Shown in pieces: positions 25,611 to 40,500 of a stretch of 64,000 bases of DNA. The translations under genes were made by a program, and so were the position numbers. Location of the stretch: assembly GCA_907165065.1 (NCBI GenBank), contig OU015541.1, positions 4,588,001-4,652,000 on the forward strand. Reading direction: 5' to 3'. Origin of the DNA: Caprimulgus europaeus (Eukaryota; Chordata; Aves; Caprimulgiformes; Caprimulgidae). Under the pieces are notes generated by a model. The model saw only the letters and a list, made by a program, of their open reading frames with translations, searched no databases and was not told the origin of the DNA. Position 1 is the first letter of the stretch, and each line of letters starts with the position of its first letter.

Positions 25611-27604
25611 TTAAGTAGCTTTCAGTTTAAAGTATTTTGAAAAAATCATATTCTCATTACCATTAAATTTTGCAATTAAAATTTTCTGTGTTTGGTAACA
25701 TTAAAGTGGGGTGACTTGCTGAGGCTTTAGACAAGCAAGAAAAGGATTCATAATGGAAAGAGGTCAGCCTTATTGTACTTATGGCCAAGAACATATTTCC
25801 TGAACATGAAACAGCAGAGAACTACTTTGAATTTCAGAATAACATCCTAACAAGACAGACCAATTTTCACATTCACTCCTATATGCTGTTTTTCATGGAC
25901 CAGTGGCAGATGCTTCACAAGGACTATGACATAATACCCTAATTATATACAATATTTAGCTGTCCGTAGAGAAAAATCTTCTAATGAACAATACTATGGG
26001 TCAAAAAAAAAAAGTAAGTTCAGTATCTCGAGCTTTCTAAACATGATAGTCATTGTGGGTGGAGTCTTAAATAGTATAAACTGAAACATACCCCAGTTTA
26101 TTGGTTTTAATTATGCAGCAGCTTAGGGAACCTATGCAACTCAAACAGTTGAGGACCAGAAAGACAAACTTTTAACAATGATATAACTGCCTTGTAATGA
26201 TCAAAAGTGTTGCTATGGTTCAGAAAGTGTCTTCATATTCTAGGTTGATCTCACCAGGGAGCTCTGCTCAAAAAGGTTCCGAAATATCCCAGCCAACAGC
26301 AAATTAAGATATTTTCTCATTTAGTTCTATACTGGCATCTTAAGATAAGTCATATTACCCTTCTTAAAAAATTATAAAGCAGTATGAATTCTGCCCTTAT
26401 TTGTCTCTGCTTTTTTTTTTTTTTAGTATTTTGTATTTTTCTCTTTCTTCATAACTAAGGTCAGTAAAGCTTCACTGTGATCTGCTGTGACCATCTGGTG
26501 CTTTTAGCAGCACAAGACAGGTGAAAGCAGACTTTTATCTGAAGCAAAGGTGGAGGCTAAATTATTGATAACTGTCCTTTATCAGTGACATGAGAAACAG
26601 CAGATATGACAATTCCAAAGCATAAATCATCAAAACAGTAGCATCCTCTGTTTAGAATCATTATAAATTGCACTGTCATGCTTTTGAAATTAATAAACTG
26701 CATGGATGCAATTAAATATTTAAATACTGTGGAGAATCTGCAAATATCCCTGTCCCTATAGATTCTTCAAGTGCATGGATGACTCTATAGTAGTGGAAGG
26801 CAAATCTTGTAATTTCAGATTGTAAATGTTCCATTTATATCTACAGCATAATGCATAAACATATAAATTAGCCTTTTTTTAAAAAAACCCCACACAACAG
26901 GATAGGAATATGAGTTGTGTAATAAATATAGGATTTTTTTATTCCACTGAGCAGTGGCCAATGAGAAACAGGATTAAAAATCCATTTGGAAAAAAAACCA
27001 CATTTTTTTCTTCAGAATATTTGGTTAATTAATGTTATTTGAAATCCAAGGATAATTTTAATTCTCTGAAATATAATTTTCCTTAGTCATTCCTAATAAA
27101 AACATATTCAAAATAGAACATCTACAATACTTTTAAAGACCATTATTTTTAAAATTCATTTGGATGTAGAATGCCTGTGTTCAAACACCACTTCCCAAAT
27201 CAGAAGAGATGCAAATTTCAGGCACTCGGTGCCTTGATCAGTGGTCTTTGAAGAAAGTGTAACCAGTTCATCTCAACAAATACAGACAAATCTTTCCCAA
27301 ACTTTCCTGTATCATGCAACTGAAGGTAAACTAGTGGATTAGAGTATGCCTGAAGAGATACTGCAATTGATTACAGTACAAAACTGATGATGAGTTCTTT
27401 ATCTAATAGCCAAGTTAAGATACATCCCCCTCCTAGTTTATTTCTTTATTTTCCTGAGACATTTAGTACATGTGTTTTGACATTTTTATTTCCTTTTCTA
27501 AATTTTTTCTTTAAATAAATGATCAAAAGGGTTTTTCCACATACCAACTGACAATACGTTATCAAAGAAGAATTGGATGTAGGAAGAGGTTCATAATTTA
27601 TTCA

Positions 27605-27640
27605 AATGCTTTTTTCATTTACACTTGAAAAAAAAGCATT
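27605..27640. repeat. Inverted repeat with 11-bp arms
   Basis: AATGCTTTTTT (27605-27615) and AAAAAAGCATT (27630-27640) are reverse complements. The gap is 14 bases and includes two further A. The possible hairpin is A/T-rich and too weak to call an RNA gene. Confidence 0.75.
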
Positions 27641-30619
27641 GAGATCTGAACTGCATCTGACTACCTTAAAACAAAACCTGGTCCTGTTTTCCAAGTGCAC
27701 TGACAATGCTAATCATCCGTTTTCTTGCTATAGTGCAGTTTGAATGGTCTAACAGTCAAAACATTTTAAGAGACTGAAGATTTACATCAACCATAATTAC
27801 TGAAAAAAGATTTCCTGAAAACCAAATTTGCAAAAATGGTCTTGTGTTGTGATAAGTAAAGTCTAGGTACTTATTTCCCTTGAATTCTCAAGGAAGCAGT
27901 TATTTTTTCTTTACAGAAGAAAAAAATTCCATAGAACAGACACTTTTCAAGTTATACTCTTTTATCCCACAGCAAAAACATATGTCTTGTGTTGAAGAAC
28001 AATCTTTTGTTTAATGTCTCTCGCCACTCCTACACTTCTCTTATTTATAAATCTACCTATCACATCTAGAAAATTGCTTCAATTAATCTTTTGCTCTTCC
28101 TTTGGTTTGTAGAGTTCTTTTTTTTTTCCTGTCTTAATTACTTTTTGCCTCAAAAAACCATATTTTTTTCTTTTTCTGTTCTCCCCAGATCTCTTACCAG
28201 AGTCAATGATAGGTCGTGTGAGACCACTGTCACACAACGCTTCCAGCCCCAATGACTCTGCATTACCCAGTCAAATGTAATGAGCTCCTGCCAAATGACC
28301 TCTGGTCATTTGTTTCCTTTGACTTGAAACCCATTTCTCATACAATAAAAGCAATTAATGTGTATTGAACATTCTGAAAGAGATGTTTAATTTTTAACTG
28401 TTATTTGACATGCAATTGGATGAGCAATTTTCATGTAGCTGCTCACTCTGTGTTGTTTGCACACTTAACAATGACATTTGCACACAAATTGGGTAACTGT
28501 AAATTCAGTATTTTAAATGTATTACTACCATAATATTTTTTGTCTTCCACAGCATATACTGCAAGTTTTACTGGTATTGACAAGCTGTAAAGTGTAAAAT
28601 ATGCAAAAAACGTATCCAGGAGTTTGCAACTTTGCCCACTTGCTGCTGCCAGCACTTTTAATTTGCTCCCCTCCTCCTTCCTCCACAACACAAATCAAGA
28701 TATTTGTTACCCTTCCTGAAGTAACAGATATTAGGATACTATGTAAAAATATCTTTTATTTTCTTTTCTTTTTCTAACTGTAATTGGTGACAGTTTAACT
28801 TGTAGCTAAGAAAATCTTTGAAGTATTAAGTAATATAGCTAAAGTTTCAGAAAACAGAAGGAAAATCAAAACATTTTTTTAAAAGATTTAATTTTGAAAA
28901 TCTAATGTTTTACTTCTGAATACAGGGTTTACAATACTGCAAAATGCCAACTCAGCCACAGGAAGTCAAAACCAAAAAATTCCTCTCTCCAAAACCATCA
29001 CTGATAAGGTGTCTTTCAGCTTATAAGAATGAGTGAATTTTCAGAATATGTAGAGTGTTTCTGGATGTCACTGATACAGAAAATGCTACTCAGATCTTCC
29101 TCTTAAAATTGAATGTTTTGAGTCCCCCTCCTGAATGCAGCTGCCAGTGTACTGCATGGGAAGAGGTAGTTTCTCAAGCAGCAATAGTTGGTGGGTTATG
29201 GTTTTTGTTTTGTTTGTTTAGTTTTTTGGTTTAAAGATTCATTCAATCCATACAAAATCCAAATGACAGCCCTTGTGGCTGAACATCAATTTATTGATTT
29301 TTATTTTTTTTTCTTCTCTGTTGCATTTTGCCTGTATCATCATGACCAATTTGTTTTAAAATCATACTCTTTGGTATTTCAGATATTCTATTAGAGCAAG
29401 TAGGTTTTAGTATTTTCCTGCAATATATTATTTGTCTTTCCTTTCAGAAATATGCAGAACACAGCTGAGATAAGAATTGCTGTATTTCTCAGCAATGCTG
29501 ATAGCACATGAAAGCTGATATTTGGTCTTGGGGAATGAGAGCAAAGGGGGAGCCCTGTAAAACACACCTTATGCAGAAGTCTGTACAGTTCAGCAGGGAT
29601 AAGGAAATATTCCTCAAATTGTAAGGGAAAATAATTTGTCAGTTAAATGTGTGATAAAAGAGCAAGTCATTATGGGTTACTCTTGTTTAGATTAATCATG
29701 GGTAACAATTTTTCACACTGTCAGCTCTCAATAACTACTATACTAGATGTTATTTAGCCAGGTAATTTTGAGCTCTGAGCAATGTCTCCACCAACACAAA
29801 CATGACTATTCAGTTCTTCAACAAATATCTGAAGTTTTCAGCAGCTGACAATTATTGATTTATTTTTCCTTAAAAAAAAAAAAAATCAATGCAAATGCAC
29901 AGTTAAGACTCTCAGCACACTGGAAATAGTGAGCAAGTGCAATGACTTTCACTTTATCAGCCATTCCACCAGGGAAATCTTCACAAATGCTGGATGAAAG
30001 TTTCCTGCTACATAATACTTGTTTACAGCAGTGCTCAATATATAGGAAAACCAATTTATGTAGCATAACAAACAGCTCTTTGCTCTATTTAGGAAGAAGT
30101 TTAGGCTTTCCTATTGGTGTGAAGTTAGTATCAGTTTTATTCATCATCATGAATGGTTTTGAGTTGATGATGTTTAATGAGATCTACATCATTCAGATAG
30201 CTTTCAAGCTGTGACTCAGCAAGACTTTACCAATTCAGCCTTTCTAAACATACCTTTACCTTCCTTTCTGTGACTACTTCATGACATATAAATTAATGTT
30301 TGATTGAGCTAATTGGATCCTTGCCGCTCTTATTTTTTTTTCAGATAAGCTATTTTGAAAATAAACCCTGAAGCTTCACCTTTGAATATGAAAATAGAAT
30401 GAACATGAATGAACATTTGCTTATCTGCTCAAGGTAATGTGAAACTACATCTCTATCATGTGATGGAGAGAACAAGCTCTTTCCTTTCTCATACCGCACT
30501 CTTGATATTCTAGGTTGGTTAGCTTCATGTTTCTTGTTTTTTTTTCCCCTCCAATTTTGTAAGATATTTGTATTCAAAGTGTTTAAGGATATGTCTTCAA
30601 GGTGTATTCTGCAGACAAA

Positions 30620-30643
30620 GTACATGCCTCTGTACATGCCTCA
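30620..30643. repeat. 12-bp direct doublet
   Basis: GTACATGCCTCT is followed immediately by GTACATGCCTCA, a two-copy tandem duplication with one difference at the last base. Confidence 0.85.
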
Positions 30644-32911
30644 GGCTGCCTGGACAGGAGTCAGCTCTGACCCAGAAGCTATGGAAGTCACATTAGCACA
30701 GTACTCAGCTCAACCTCCGTCCATATCTCAGTCTGTTAGGTTCATCAACCAGCATGTGCCCAGCTTCTGATTTGTAGTTGGCTCCAATTTTTCATTTCTG
30801 ATATTAACAGACTATGACTTCTCCTGTAGGACAAACTATCTTTATTCAGCTCTAGACAACATTCTAACAAACCATACAAATCTAGCTATTTTTGTGGTTT
30901 ATTGGTATTTGGGAGCTAGGAAGATATTCTGGATCTACCTGAAAAATGATGGAAGCCCATGTAGTTGACTGTCAGAAAAAAAACAGGCTGAGAGCTCTGA
31001 TTGATAGAAGTCTTTACAGGGAGTAATCTGAAATTAAATTTACACCCATCATTTTTGCTCCCTTTGTTTTCTAACATAGACAGTCACCCCACTCACTGTG
31101 GCACAGGATACAGATAAAACACATATCTACCTGTACAACATCTCTCTATACTTAGAGATGGAAATGAACATAATAACCAGACTTTTAAAATAGGTAAAGA
31201 AAATGCTTGGCTGGGCTCTAATCTGCTAGTGCTCAGTCCACTGCTTTCAGTATTTCACTAAACAGTGTTTAAATCATGATAGTATTACCAACCACTTGGT
31301 AATACTCAGCGATTTAGTGAAGAACTTTTAGGGTTTTCTCCTTTTGATCTGTCATGCAAGAAGTTAGGCTGGATGACTGTAGCAATCACTCATTTATTTC
31401 AGCCTTAAACTGGGAAATTATACCTTTCTGAAAACTGCTTTTTAACAGCAAATGTATTTCAAACTGTCCAGATTGCTCACGTTGAGCCCCCAATTTTCAT
31501 GAGATGATAGTTTTGGCATGTACTTCCTGTTCTCCAGACAAAACTACTAGGGATCCTGATCATCAAGAGAAAAGAAAACAAGTTGTCTGCAAAGTCAATT
31601 AATTGAATCACACATCTTTCTTTACAATTGGGACTTTAGAGCAATGGCATGTCCATTTCAACAAACTAAAAACCGTTCAAGGTGCTCCAGTGCTTGTAAA
31701 CAGAGCTACCATTCACAAAAGGGAACAAAAAATTTATATTTTTCAAGAGGGTTTCAGCTCTCTGCATCTCCATAGGAGAAAAGAAAAGAAGCTAGCAAAA
31801 ATTTTGTCATGTTCTGAAAAGTTTCTGCTGAATAGCTGTGTGTAGAACTGTTAGGTCTCTAACCTTCTTCTGAAGAGAGCACTCAGCATGATGCACTGTA
31901 GCATGAGAGCATTCAGAACACCACTATTCTGAAAACCTTCCTGTGTTATACTGAAATACTGCAGAGGTTATGCACAACAATACAGCCTGGGAACAGAAAT
32001 GTTTGCTGAATAAGCAGAAGTATGATATTCAATAGTCAAAAGATCACATTGAATAAGTAATGACTTCACATAAAACTTGGAATTCACTTTAAGCATTGTG
32101 TATTGGGTCTGGCAACACACTCCTGCAAACTGAGAATTTGTTTCATTTTAATATAGCAGGTCTTAATGGCATAATTCTGCCCTTCCCCTAGAAGTAAAAA
32201 CATGCCAGTTTTATGAAAGCAATAGGTTGTTTCTGAGCTAAAATTAGGTGAACTAATAATTTTCCAGGTAGAGTGTTTTAGAACCATGAGAGAAATAGCC
32301 ATTTCACTGTGTTTCTGAATAGAGAGAATCTGATGCTTAGAAAACATATGACATGGAAATAGAAAGTTCATGATGTGACACATTCTGTGTAACTCCATTG
32401 CAGTGTACGCTCTTTGGCACAATTTGCAGGAGATTTTCATATTCCCTTTCTGTTCTCTTACTAATTCTTTAGAAATGTTTCAGATAAGCCTACAGCTGTC
32501 CAAAGCCTTTGCACATTGAATCTTTCTCCTACAGAATATTTAAAACTTACAATGAAATTATCAATGTCTTGGAGTTTCTTATCCTATTTTTATTGAACAG
32601 ATGACTGCATCCCTGAAGCTTGGATCATATTGATGCCAAAAAGCTGTTCACACGTGAAGGCAGTAAACTGATAATTTTTAGGATATGTGGCTTGCAAATG
32701 CAACAGTGCTAAAAACAGGCAAAAATTAACATAGGTTTTTAGGTTTCTGTTTTGAATTGCTACTGCTTTATGCAGTTTTTTCATACTATATCAGTTGGAT
32801 AAATAACTATGAGTATACTTAATATTTTAACAGTCTCTTTAAAATGTAACACATTCCAGAATAGGAAAATTTAGATAACTTTTAGTTACATCCCCAATTA
32901 TCAAGCCTTTA

Positions 32912-32953
32912 AGATATATATGTATACACACACACACACATATATACATACAC
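32912..32953. repeat. (AT)n/(CA)n compound microsatellite
   Basis: ATATATATGTAT runs into about eight CA units and then TATATACATACAC. It is a compound dinucleotide microsatellite, potentially polymorphic and able to adopt alternative structures. It also creates the false MYTHTHTYIHT start of a plus-strand frame. Confidence 0.92.
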
Positions 32954-35900
32954 TGGTGATTATAAATATGATTTCACTGTTATCACAGACAATGAACAAC
33001 ATTTTCCTAGTGCAGGATGACATAATGTCTGGGTTTGGTTTTTTTTTTTCCAGACACTATAAACTTAAAGATACTAACAAAAACCTGTCAAAATTTTCAG
33101 CTCTCTTTTGGCCTTCAACAATCCTTTAAGACATCAATTATTTTTGATGGCAATTTAGCTTTTGTATGTTCTAAATAATGCAAAACACTAACAGAACTCT
33201 CTATCAGCAGGGAAAACGCTTTGGGTTTTTTTTTGCCTTTGAGCCTCTCTGTACCTTAGAAGTATCTCTTTTCATTTCAGTGCTGAAAGTCATCCACTAT
33301 TGTTTCAGTGAAAAATTAATATCCTCCATAATATTCCTTTAAGGGAGAAGAGAAGGATGCACACATACACTAAAAGCCACTAGATACTTGTCATCCTTAC
33401 AGATTGCAATGCATGAGGGACTGGCATCTTTTCATTAGTGCTGTACATCTTATTAAACAGGTATGTCCAGAAATAGTTTTCATACAAAATATTCAACTTT
33501 TAGGATCTGAAGTCATCAGCACATTCTTTGAGTCACACTTCAAACCAGTATCTTGAAGTGGCCATAAAGTACTTTTGCAATACTCTAAACACTGCTCCTC
33601 CTCCAAAGCTCTTATTGAAATTTTATTGTTTTAGCTACACAGAAGTAAGAGGAACAAGTAACTGTTGGGAAGCCACTGAAAGAGAATTAACAGAGAGGTA
33701 GGAATGTCGACTCACTGATAAAGTCTAGTGAAACTACAGATGTGAATGCCTAAGGTAGACTAAATCACAGTTTCTGGCTCCTTGATAACTATAAGACATA
33801 AAAACTTGGGCATCTTTCCACACAGTTAGGGAATATTAGCACAGCTGCACCCTTTTAAATCTGCTTCTGAATTTGCTTCTTGAATCCAAAATTTTCTTAA
33901 GTCTCACAGAAGAAACACTGAAGAAGGGTGGGGTTTTTTCCATGGTTTTATCAGGTTTACTGGCCTTTCACAGAATTCAGAGGGTTTTTCTTTTTTTTTT
34001 TACCATGATTTTCAAAACCCATGAGGTAGTATAGTAACATTTCTAAGCTAAAATATTTCAAGCCTCAGTATTCAAACTATCACAAATTCTTTTAATTCTG
34101 ACCACTTAATCAGATCTAATAAGATACAGTAACAGTAGAAAGTGACATTCATTAAACCAGCATCTTAAAATCTCACTCATTTTTGTTTTCCCCTATCAGC
34201 TACAGAAAGGAGCTACTTTATTGAGTTGTTTTTAAAGAGTCTTCATTGTATGAATACCGCTGTGCTAGCTACAATCTCATCAGCTAGAGAGCTGTTCTTC
34301 AGGCACTTCAAATGTTTGCAGTGTAAACCATCTCTTCCCACATCTACCTGCCAGGTGACTCAAAGCCTGAACATATTGCTACAAGTCTGGCTCACCCCAG
34401 TATTACAAGGAACACTTGTATTGATGCCTGAACACTCATATGTGAAGAATGAAGTATGTCAAGGTGTGTAAAGAATGCTATCAGATGTTTTTCCTTGTGG
34501 CATCACTGCATAAAAAGGGGTCTATCACAAAATACTTATCAGAAGGTTCTGAAAGCTCCAATTGACTTGTGGTCCTGTGCATCATGGCAAACCAGACCTT
34601 CAGATATATAGTTTTTCTACAGTACATTACATTGCTCTGCCTATTGTAACATGATCAGTTTTGAGAAGATTGTTTCCCACACATTTGCAATTTAGATTGT
34701 TAGAACAATTTTACATGATTATTCAGATGTTTGTTAAAATTAATTTTAAAAACCATAATGCAAATCATCATTAGCAGTTTTCAGTTACATTAAACAAACC
34801 ATAGACACTGTTTGTTCAGTCTTCTCCTTCCAAATCTGCTAATGGATTTCTTTGACAAATCTTAAAATAACAGGTTTTATTTTTAGCTATTTTTAACTCT
34901 TATATTGAATTCATCAAATTCATTCATGTGAATGCAACATATTTTTGCAATAAGATAGCATAACCTCTATTTTGGAGTTTTGAAACTTTTTTAAATGACA
35001 GGAATATACCAGTAACCATTTGCTAGAGCTCCATAAGAAAAGACAGAGCTAGCACAAGAAAACCAAGGAATATCATCTTCATGAGGCACTCTCCTAGACA
35101 AGGAGACAGATATTACATGTTACCCTGCTCCAGGCAGTCACCTTTCCTGTCAATATAGCAGATCTAACATGAGGAACAAAGATACAGACTCCTGCTGACA
35201 CCTGAGTGATTGGTGGCACTTGTACTTTAACCAAAGGCAGGTACCAATCCAGCCTATTTATTGAAATCAGCATAATAACAAAGCATCAAAACATTCAACT
35301 ATAGCAATCAGAAGTCCTCTTTAACATGTATTATTTGCAGTATGATACAGTCATATTTTTCAGGCTTAAATCTACACTCTGGAATGATTCCTGAATTAAA
35401 TCTAACAATAACTAATTTTAGGGAGCAATACTACTAAAAACTTATGTTCACAAAAAATCCAAACAAACAAAACATATCAAACAGAAGTAAAACTAATTAT
35501 CCTAGTGCAGTATTCCATGTAGGTATAATTCTGTAGTCAGATAGTGTTGTTTAATTGTACAACTAATGAACATTTTAAAAATAGTTTATTTTGGCTACAA
35601 AATGTATTTACTTATTTAAATTGCTGTTTTAAAAAATGCAAACAAATATACAAACATGCAAATCAATTAACATATTACTAAAATTACATTTGTTATCACT
35701 TTTTGGGAATTTCTGAATTGTTAAACAAATAGTTCTGCATTTTAAGATGCTGCTGATGTTACTGGAAATTAATGTATTTTTTTTCCCAGTTTTATATACA
35801 CACACATCCCTCTACAAACTGAAATCTACTAAGAAATACTAAACTACCTATAATATTAATTTATCCCCTCTGCCCCACCAGTTTTGGGAGCATTGGGAGT

Positions 35901-36572
35901 TTTGTTTGTTTTGATTTGGGTCACTGCTTTTATTTACATCTGGAAAGAAACCTTAACTTCACCTGCATTGACCTACACTGGTTATATCTCATCCACTTCA
36001 TAACACAATAAGCAATTCAAATTCAGCTCTCTGCAATGCATTGGTCACTCTGCTGTACAAGCAGTGCTACCTAAATTGTGATGATTTAGGGCCACATCAG
36101 ATTCACAACTGTTCTGCCATTAACCAGTTTTCTTCTCCCTTACTTTATGTTTCCCCACATCCTATAGCTCTGAACAGATGTCTGAAAATAGCTGGTTTAT
36201 ATAGTGAATCACTGGGTGTCCAGCCTTCATTTCTTCATGTATAGATTTAAAGAGCAGATTATTTTTTTCCCCTCTATATACTGTACTGCTCCAGCTATAA
36301 AGAACTCTTAAAATAGTATTAAGTTTCATGTAAAACCACTATGAAGACTTTATTATTTTCACAATAATAGAAAGCAACTTAATGTTAATCTTTCAATTTA
36401 CTTACATAATAAAATACATATTGTGGATATTTCTTCAGCACGTGGCACTTCTGAGACTTCTTTGTGCCTTGATTGTTTGTTTTTTTTTTTTTAATTAGAG
36501 TACAGCTAAGCAGTATGTTTTATATGCTCAGCAATAACTCAGTCCTTTGGTTTCTCTAGGGAGACCGGAGAA

Positions 36573-36620
36573 GGGTGCTGTTGAGGGGTGCTGTTCATTT
36601 TAACCTTCACTTTAACCTTT
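36573..36620. repeat. Two adjacent short tandem duplications
   Basis: GGGTGCTGTT occurs at 36573 and again at 36586 (period 13). Just downstream TTTAACCTT occurs at 36599 and 36611 (period 12). Two independent slippage-type duplications lie within 48 bases. Confidence 0.8.
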
Positions 36621-37497
36621 TTAGGTGCTATCTGAAAGCAGTGCCCTTTCAATGTTTATCATGTTGGTTTGTATCACTTTAGTCCCAGGAAAGTATTTCT
36701 ATACAACATACTCTCAAGGGTTTTGTGTGTTCCCAGACTATACACTTGCCCACAGCAAGCACTTGAGGGAAGTGATGATGAAAAGGTGAAGGAAAAACAG
36801 AAAGACTTGAAGGTCTGAAAATAGCACAGTCCTTGAGGAACAGGTAAGTCACAGGCTGAGATTCACAGGAATTTTAAAAACATTAAGGCAAAAATACAGA
36901 ATTAAAAGGATTGAGATTTAAAGATATTTTTCAAGTACATAAGGAAGAACATACTGACAAAGGAGAAAACAATGTTCCTGAAGGACAGCAAGAGATATTT
37001 ACTGCTGAAAGAAACATGTTCTAAAATTAATTTTAGGAAAGGAAGCTGTGCAATACATAGGGAGCAACTGCCTTTGGTCAAGTTCAGATTACGTGAACAC
37101 CTCACCTGAAAGTTCCAAGCCCTTTAATCCTTTTCAATGGCCAATCTATAAAACCTCCAATACAGGTTCCCTTGCTAGTAGTGGGATCCAGCAGCATCCC
37201 ATAGGAAGTCAGATGGCTCATTGTCAAAGAGGTAAAAACTGCTATGGTTGTCAGCACAGATACAAGCAGTATTAATAAACCCCAGGCTCAGAAAACAAGT
37301 ATAACCTGAAAAACCATGGCATATTTTAAAACTGTGAAAATTCAATTTTCTTGTTCTTTTATCTTTCTTCTTCACCTGTTTTTAAGGGTTTGTTTGTTTT
37401 AACTTCAAGCTATGCTTGAGTTTATGCTTTTCTCTGCAGCCATGACAGCCAGATATTTACCTGGAAAGGAAGCTATGATTCATAGTTATTTAATGAC

Positions 37498-37519
37498 TCC
37501 TGAAGGTAAACCTTCAGGA
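37498..37519. repeat. Perfect 9-bp inverted repeat, 4-base loop
   Basis: TCCTGAAGG (37498-37506) and CCTTCAGGA (37511-37519) flank TAAA. This is a compact perfect hairpin or palindromic site. No surrounding gene explains it. Confidence 0.85.
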
Positions 37520-40500
37520 ATATCACCAATTATTGCAAGACAAGAGCTAGGAGCCTATAGTAGTAAACATGTATTTCTACACTTCCTAGCTCATACAAGT
37601 CTTTTATACCAAATTCCTTAGTTTTCTTTTCCTCTGTTTGAGAAGTGCTGTTCACTTTGTTGTACAGGAGTTGCTACACAGGTAGATCAGGACAGATAAT
37701 GTGAAATACTTGTAAAATTTTAAACATTCACTTCTTTGTGTTCCTGACTCTAGCATTCGTTTCCTAGAAAAACTCTAGTGAACAGATATGGGAGGAATAT
37801 TTTTAGATGTGCTGAAAAATGTTCCAACAGTAAATATGGAGTTGCTTTCCTGTGAAAAATTCAGTTATCCTCTTTCTAATTCAAATAAAAATACAACATG
37901 CAACATGAATGACCAAACTACTCAAGTATTCCCAACTCACTTTCAAAAATGCATTATAAACCAATAACTGTTGATACTGAAATATATGAAAAATACTGCA
38001 AGCCATTTTTGTGAACAGAAATGGAATGCATGAAGACAGCTACTTGTCAGGAATTGCTTTCCACAGATGCTAGCATGTATTTAAAAATCCTTTACCTGCT
38101 GCGCAGCAGCTGGAGAGTGAAAGGAGAAAGAGGTTAAAGATGGCCTTGGAGCGTCTTTTGTAAAAGACCTACAACTGTTGGCTAAAAAGGCCTAAAGCAA
38201 AATACAGAAGTATTTTCCTCAGGGTGTAAGAATTCAGCTGAAAAGGGTTTTCTGAGATTGGAGCTGGGCCTTTGTAATCTTCAACAGAAACTCAGGATAA
38301 ATTTGAAGTGAATTGTGGTAAAAGAGTAAAATGTTGTCATACAACCAACCTAGGGAAAAAAGATTTTGTACACAGGCAAATTTAAACAAAATAGACATAG
38401 TACAAAGCATACAAATGCATGTCACCTTGTGTATGCTGGTGTATTGCTTAAGTTTGCATTTTCTGTTTAAAAACTTGGAAGAATGGAAAATAACAGCAGG
38501 TCTAACACTGATTTTTTTTCCTGCAGCCCTTTCAAAGCATGTTTAAAAGCAAATTGGAGAAGCCATATATTTCTATGAGACCTTGATATTACAATATTGT
38601 TCCACAGGGACAATTTTGGACTCTTGAAACATCTGTGTCTGCTCAGGGCAGCCATTCCTGACTATAAAAGTTTGTTAATTGAGCTAAGCACTCTACTCAG
38701 TTTATTTGCAGGACTCTGAACAGCTCTGGCAAGTCTACTGCAGCAGTTCAGTACCAGTGCCACTAACCACACTTCCAAAAATGCACTCAGAATTTCTTCA
38801 GCTTATTCTCAACAAATCAACTTTGGATGATCAGCAGCACTGTGGCTATAGGATGATAATTCAAAATAAAACATTGCAAGGCTTTTTCAAGGAACTCATC
38901 TTTTTAAAGAGAAGCATATGAAGGTATTAAAGAAGTGTTTTAATATTCTGAAGGTAGAAGATAAGTAAGTGCCTTAGTCACATCTAAGCTGAAAGGATGA
39001 TGAATTTTAGGTGAGCAAGACCTGCTCATGTGAATAAATTTCCTTGAAGAAGTATTTTGTTAAACTTGCCATAACTTCCAATATGGACAAACAATTACTA
39101 AAGAAATTAGTAAGAGTAAGAACTTGTAAATAAGACTGAGAAACAATACAAGTCAAGTATTGATGAACAGCAGGTATCCTTAAACAGAAATAGATTCTAC
39201 ACTGGTTAAGAAAATATATAATTTTATTTTCTCCTTAACAGTACTCAGTTACCTCATTAATGTTAAAAATAGAGTATTATACTCCTCTCAAACTTTTTTT
39301 TCTTCTTTTATGAGAAAGAGGCATAATCTCAAAACACCTACTTCTCCCACAGTATTCAAGAACCAAAAATTATGAGTTACTTCTCCCAAAGAGCACAGTT
39401 TAAATTTGAGAGAAAGCTTCTGATCCTTTGGTGTTGGAGGATTAAACTAATCTAAGATCTTTAAGAGAATTGGCTGGTGAAGAAGTTCTGAAGTCCCAGA
39501 ACTGCACGTTCAATCCATGACAGCACTAAAAGATTAAAATTCAGAACTGAGAAGACCTAGGATACAAAATGTGCATATTTATCTGAGCATTATTTAAAAG
39601 CATATTTGAAGTCAACAGCTGACTTTCTAGTTAAATTGATTAATTTTGGAGTAGGACATATGAACATATGATACAATAAACATTTAATAGTTACTGTCAC
39701 ACCTGTCAGTAAAATGAGACTAACAATTTATTCATGTGGCTCAAACCAAATCAGCCTGTTATAGGAAGAAATCTTAAAATAATCCAATATAGACAATCTT
39801 GTATGAAGGAAGACTGTCATACCTCTAAGATGCTGTATACTAGAAAAACGTTACAATTAAGTTTCTGACATAGGTGCTACCCTGATTTTATGCTAATTAA
39901 CAGGACCATTTTTGCTGATTAAATTAGGTCAACAAGTAACAATAATTAATAGTTAACTATTTAACTAGCTAAAACAAATACTGATTAGCTCCTTTCTCTG
40001 TTCATGTTGCAGATTGATGCACACAGTGTGACTGCCTTCTATACCCCCCATACATTTTCCAGTTGTGAAATACAGAAATAATTCTTTATGACAACACTAA
40101 GAGCAGAAGCAAATCAGTTTCAAAGTGCTCTCCAAATTGCACAACAAAGTTATATTTGATTATCCAGCAGGAGGACTTTTCAGAAATAGCAAGATATGCA
40201 CACAAAAGTGTGTAGCACATCAATAAGGAAAAATTATTCCAAGTACTAATAAGGGGAAGGAAAGAGGTAGCACATTAACAAGAATTAGGTAAACCTATTT
40301 TTCAATGGTTTCTGTTTTTACTTCAGAGTGAGACAGAGGAAAAGCATTAAAGATTACTGACAACCTACATATTTGTCCTCCTTTTTACTACTTCAAACAT
40401 AGACTGACTCCTGTATTCATGTTTTCCTGAGACAAGCTACAGATCTGCTCTATTTTTATTTCCTTTTTGTGAGAACATTCTCTGACATGAACAGCTTTTT

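Larger units (their letters stand above)
25611..32911. other. AT-rich non-coding DNA
   Basis: No gene is supportable. Visible items are a T14 run (26411-26424), the T7A7 palindrome (26874-26887), an 11-bp stem inverted repeat (27605-27640), a G/T-rich tract near 29188-29235, an A14 run (29872-29885) and a 12-bp direct doublet (30620-30643). The open frames are below 120 codons, mutually overlapping and motif-free. Confidence 0.65.

Noticed and set aside
29188-29394. Aromatic-rich 68-codon plus-strand frame
   Set aside because: It is generated by a T/G-rich low-complexity tract.
32084-32440. 118-codon minus-strand frame
   Set aside because: No recognised motif or domain, and no promoter or splice signals around it. 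Such lengths occur by chance in 64 kb searched on six frames.
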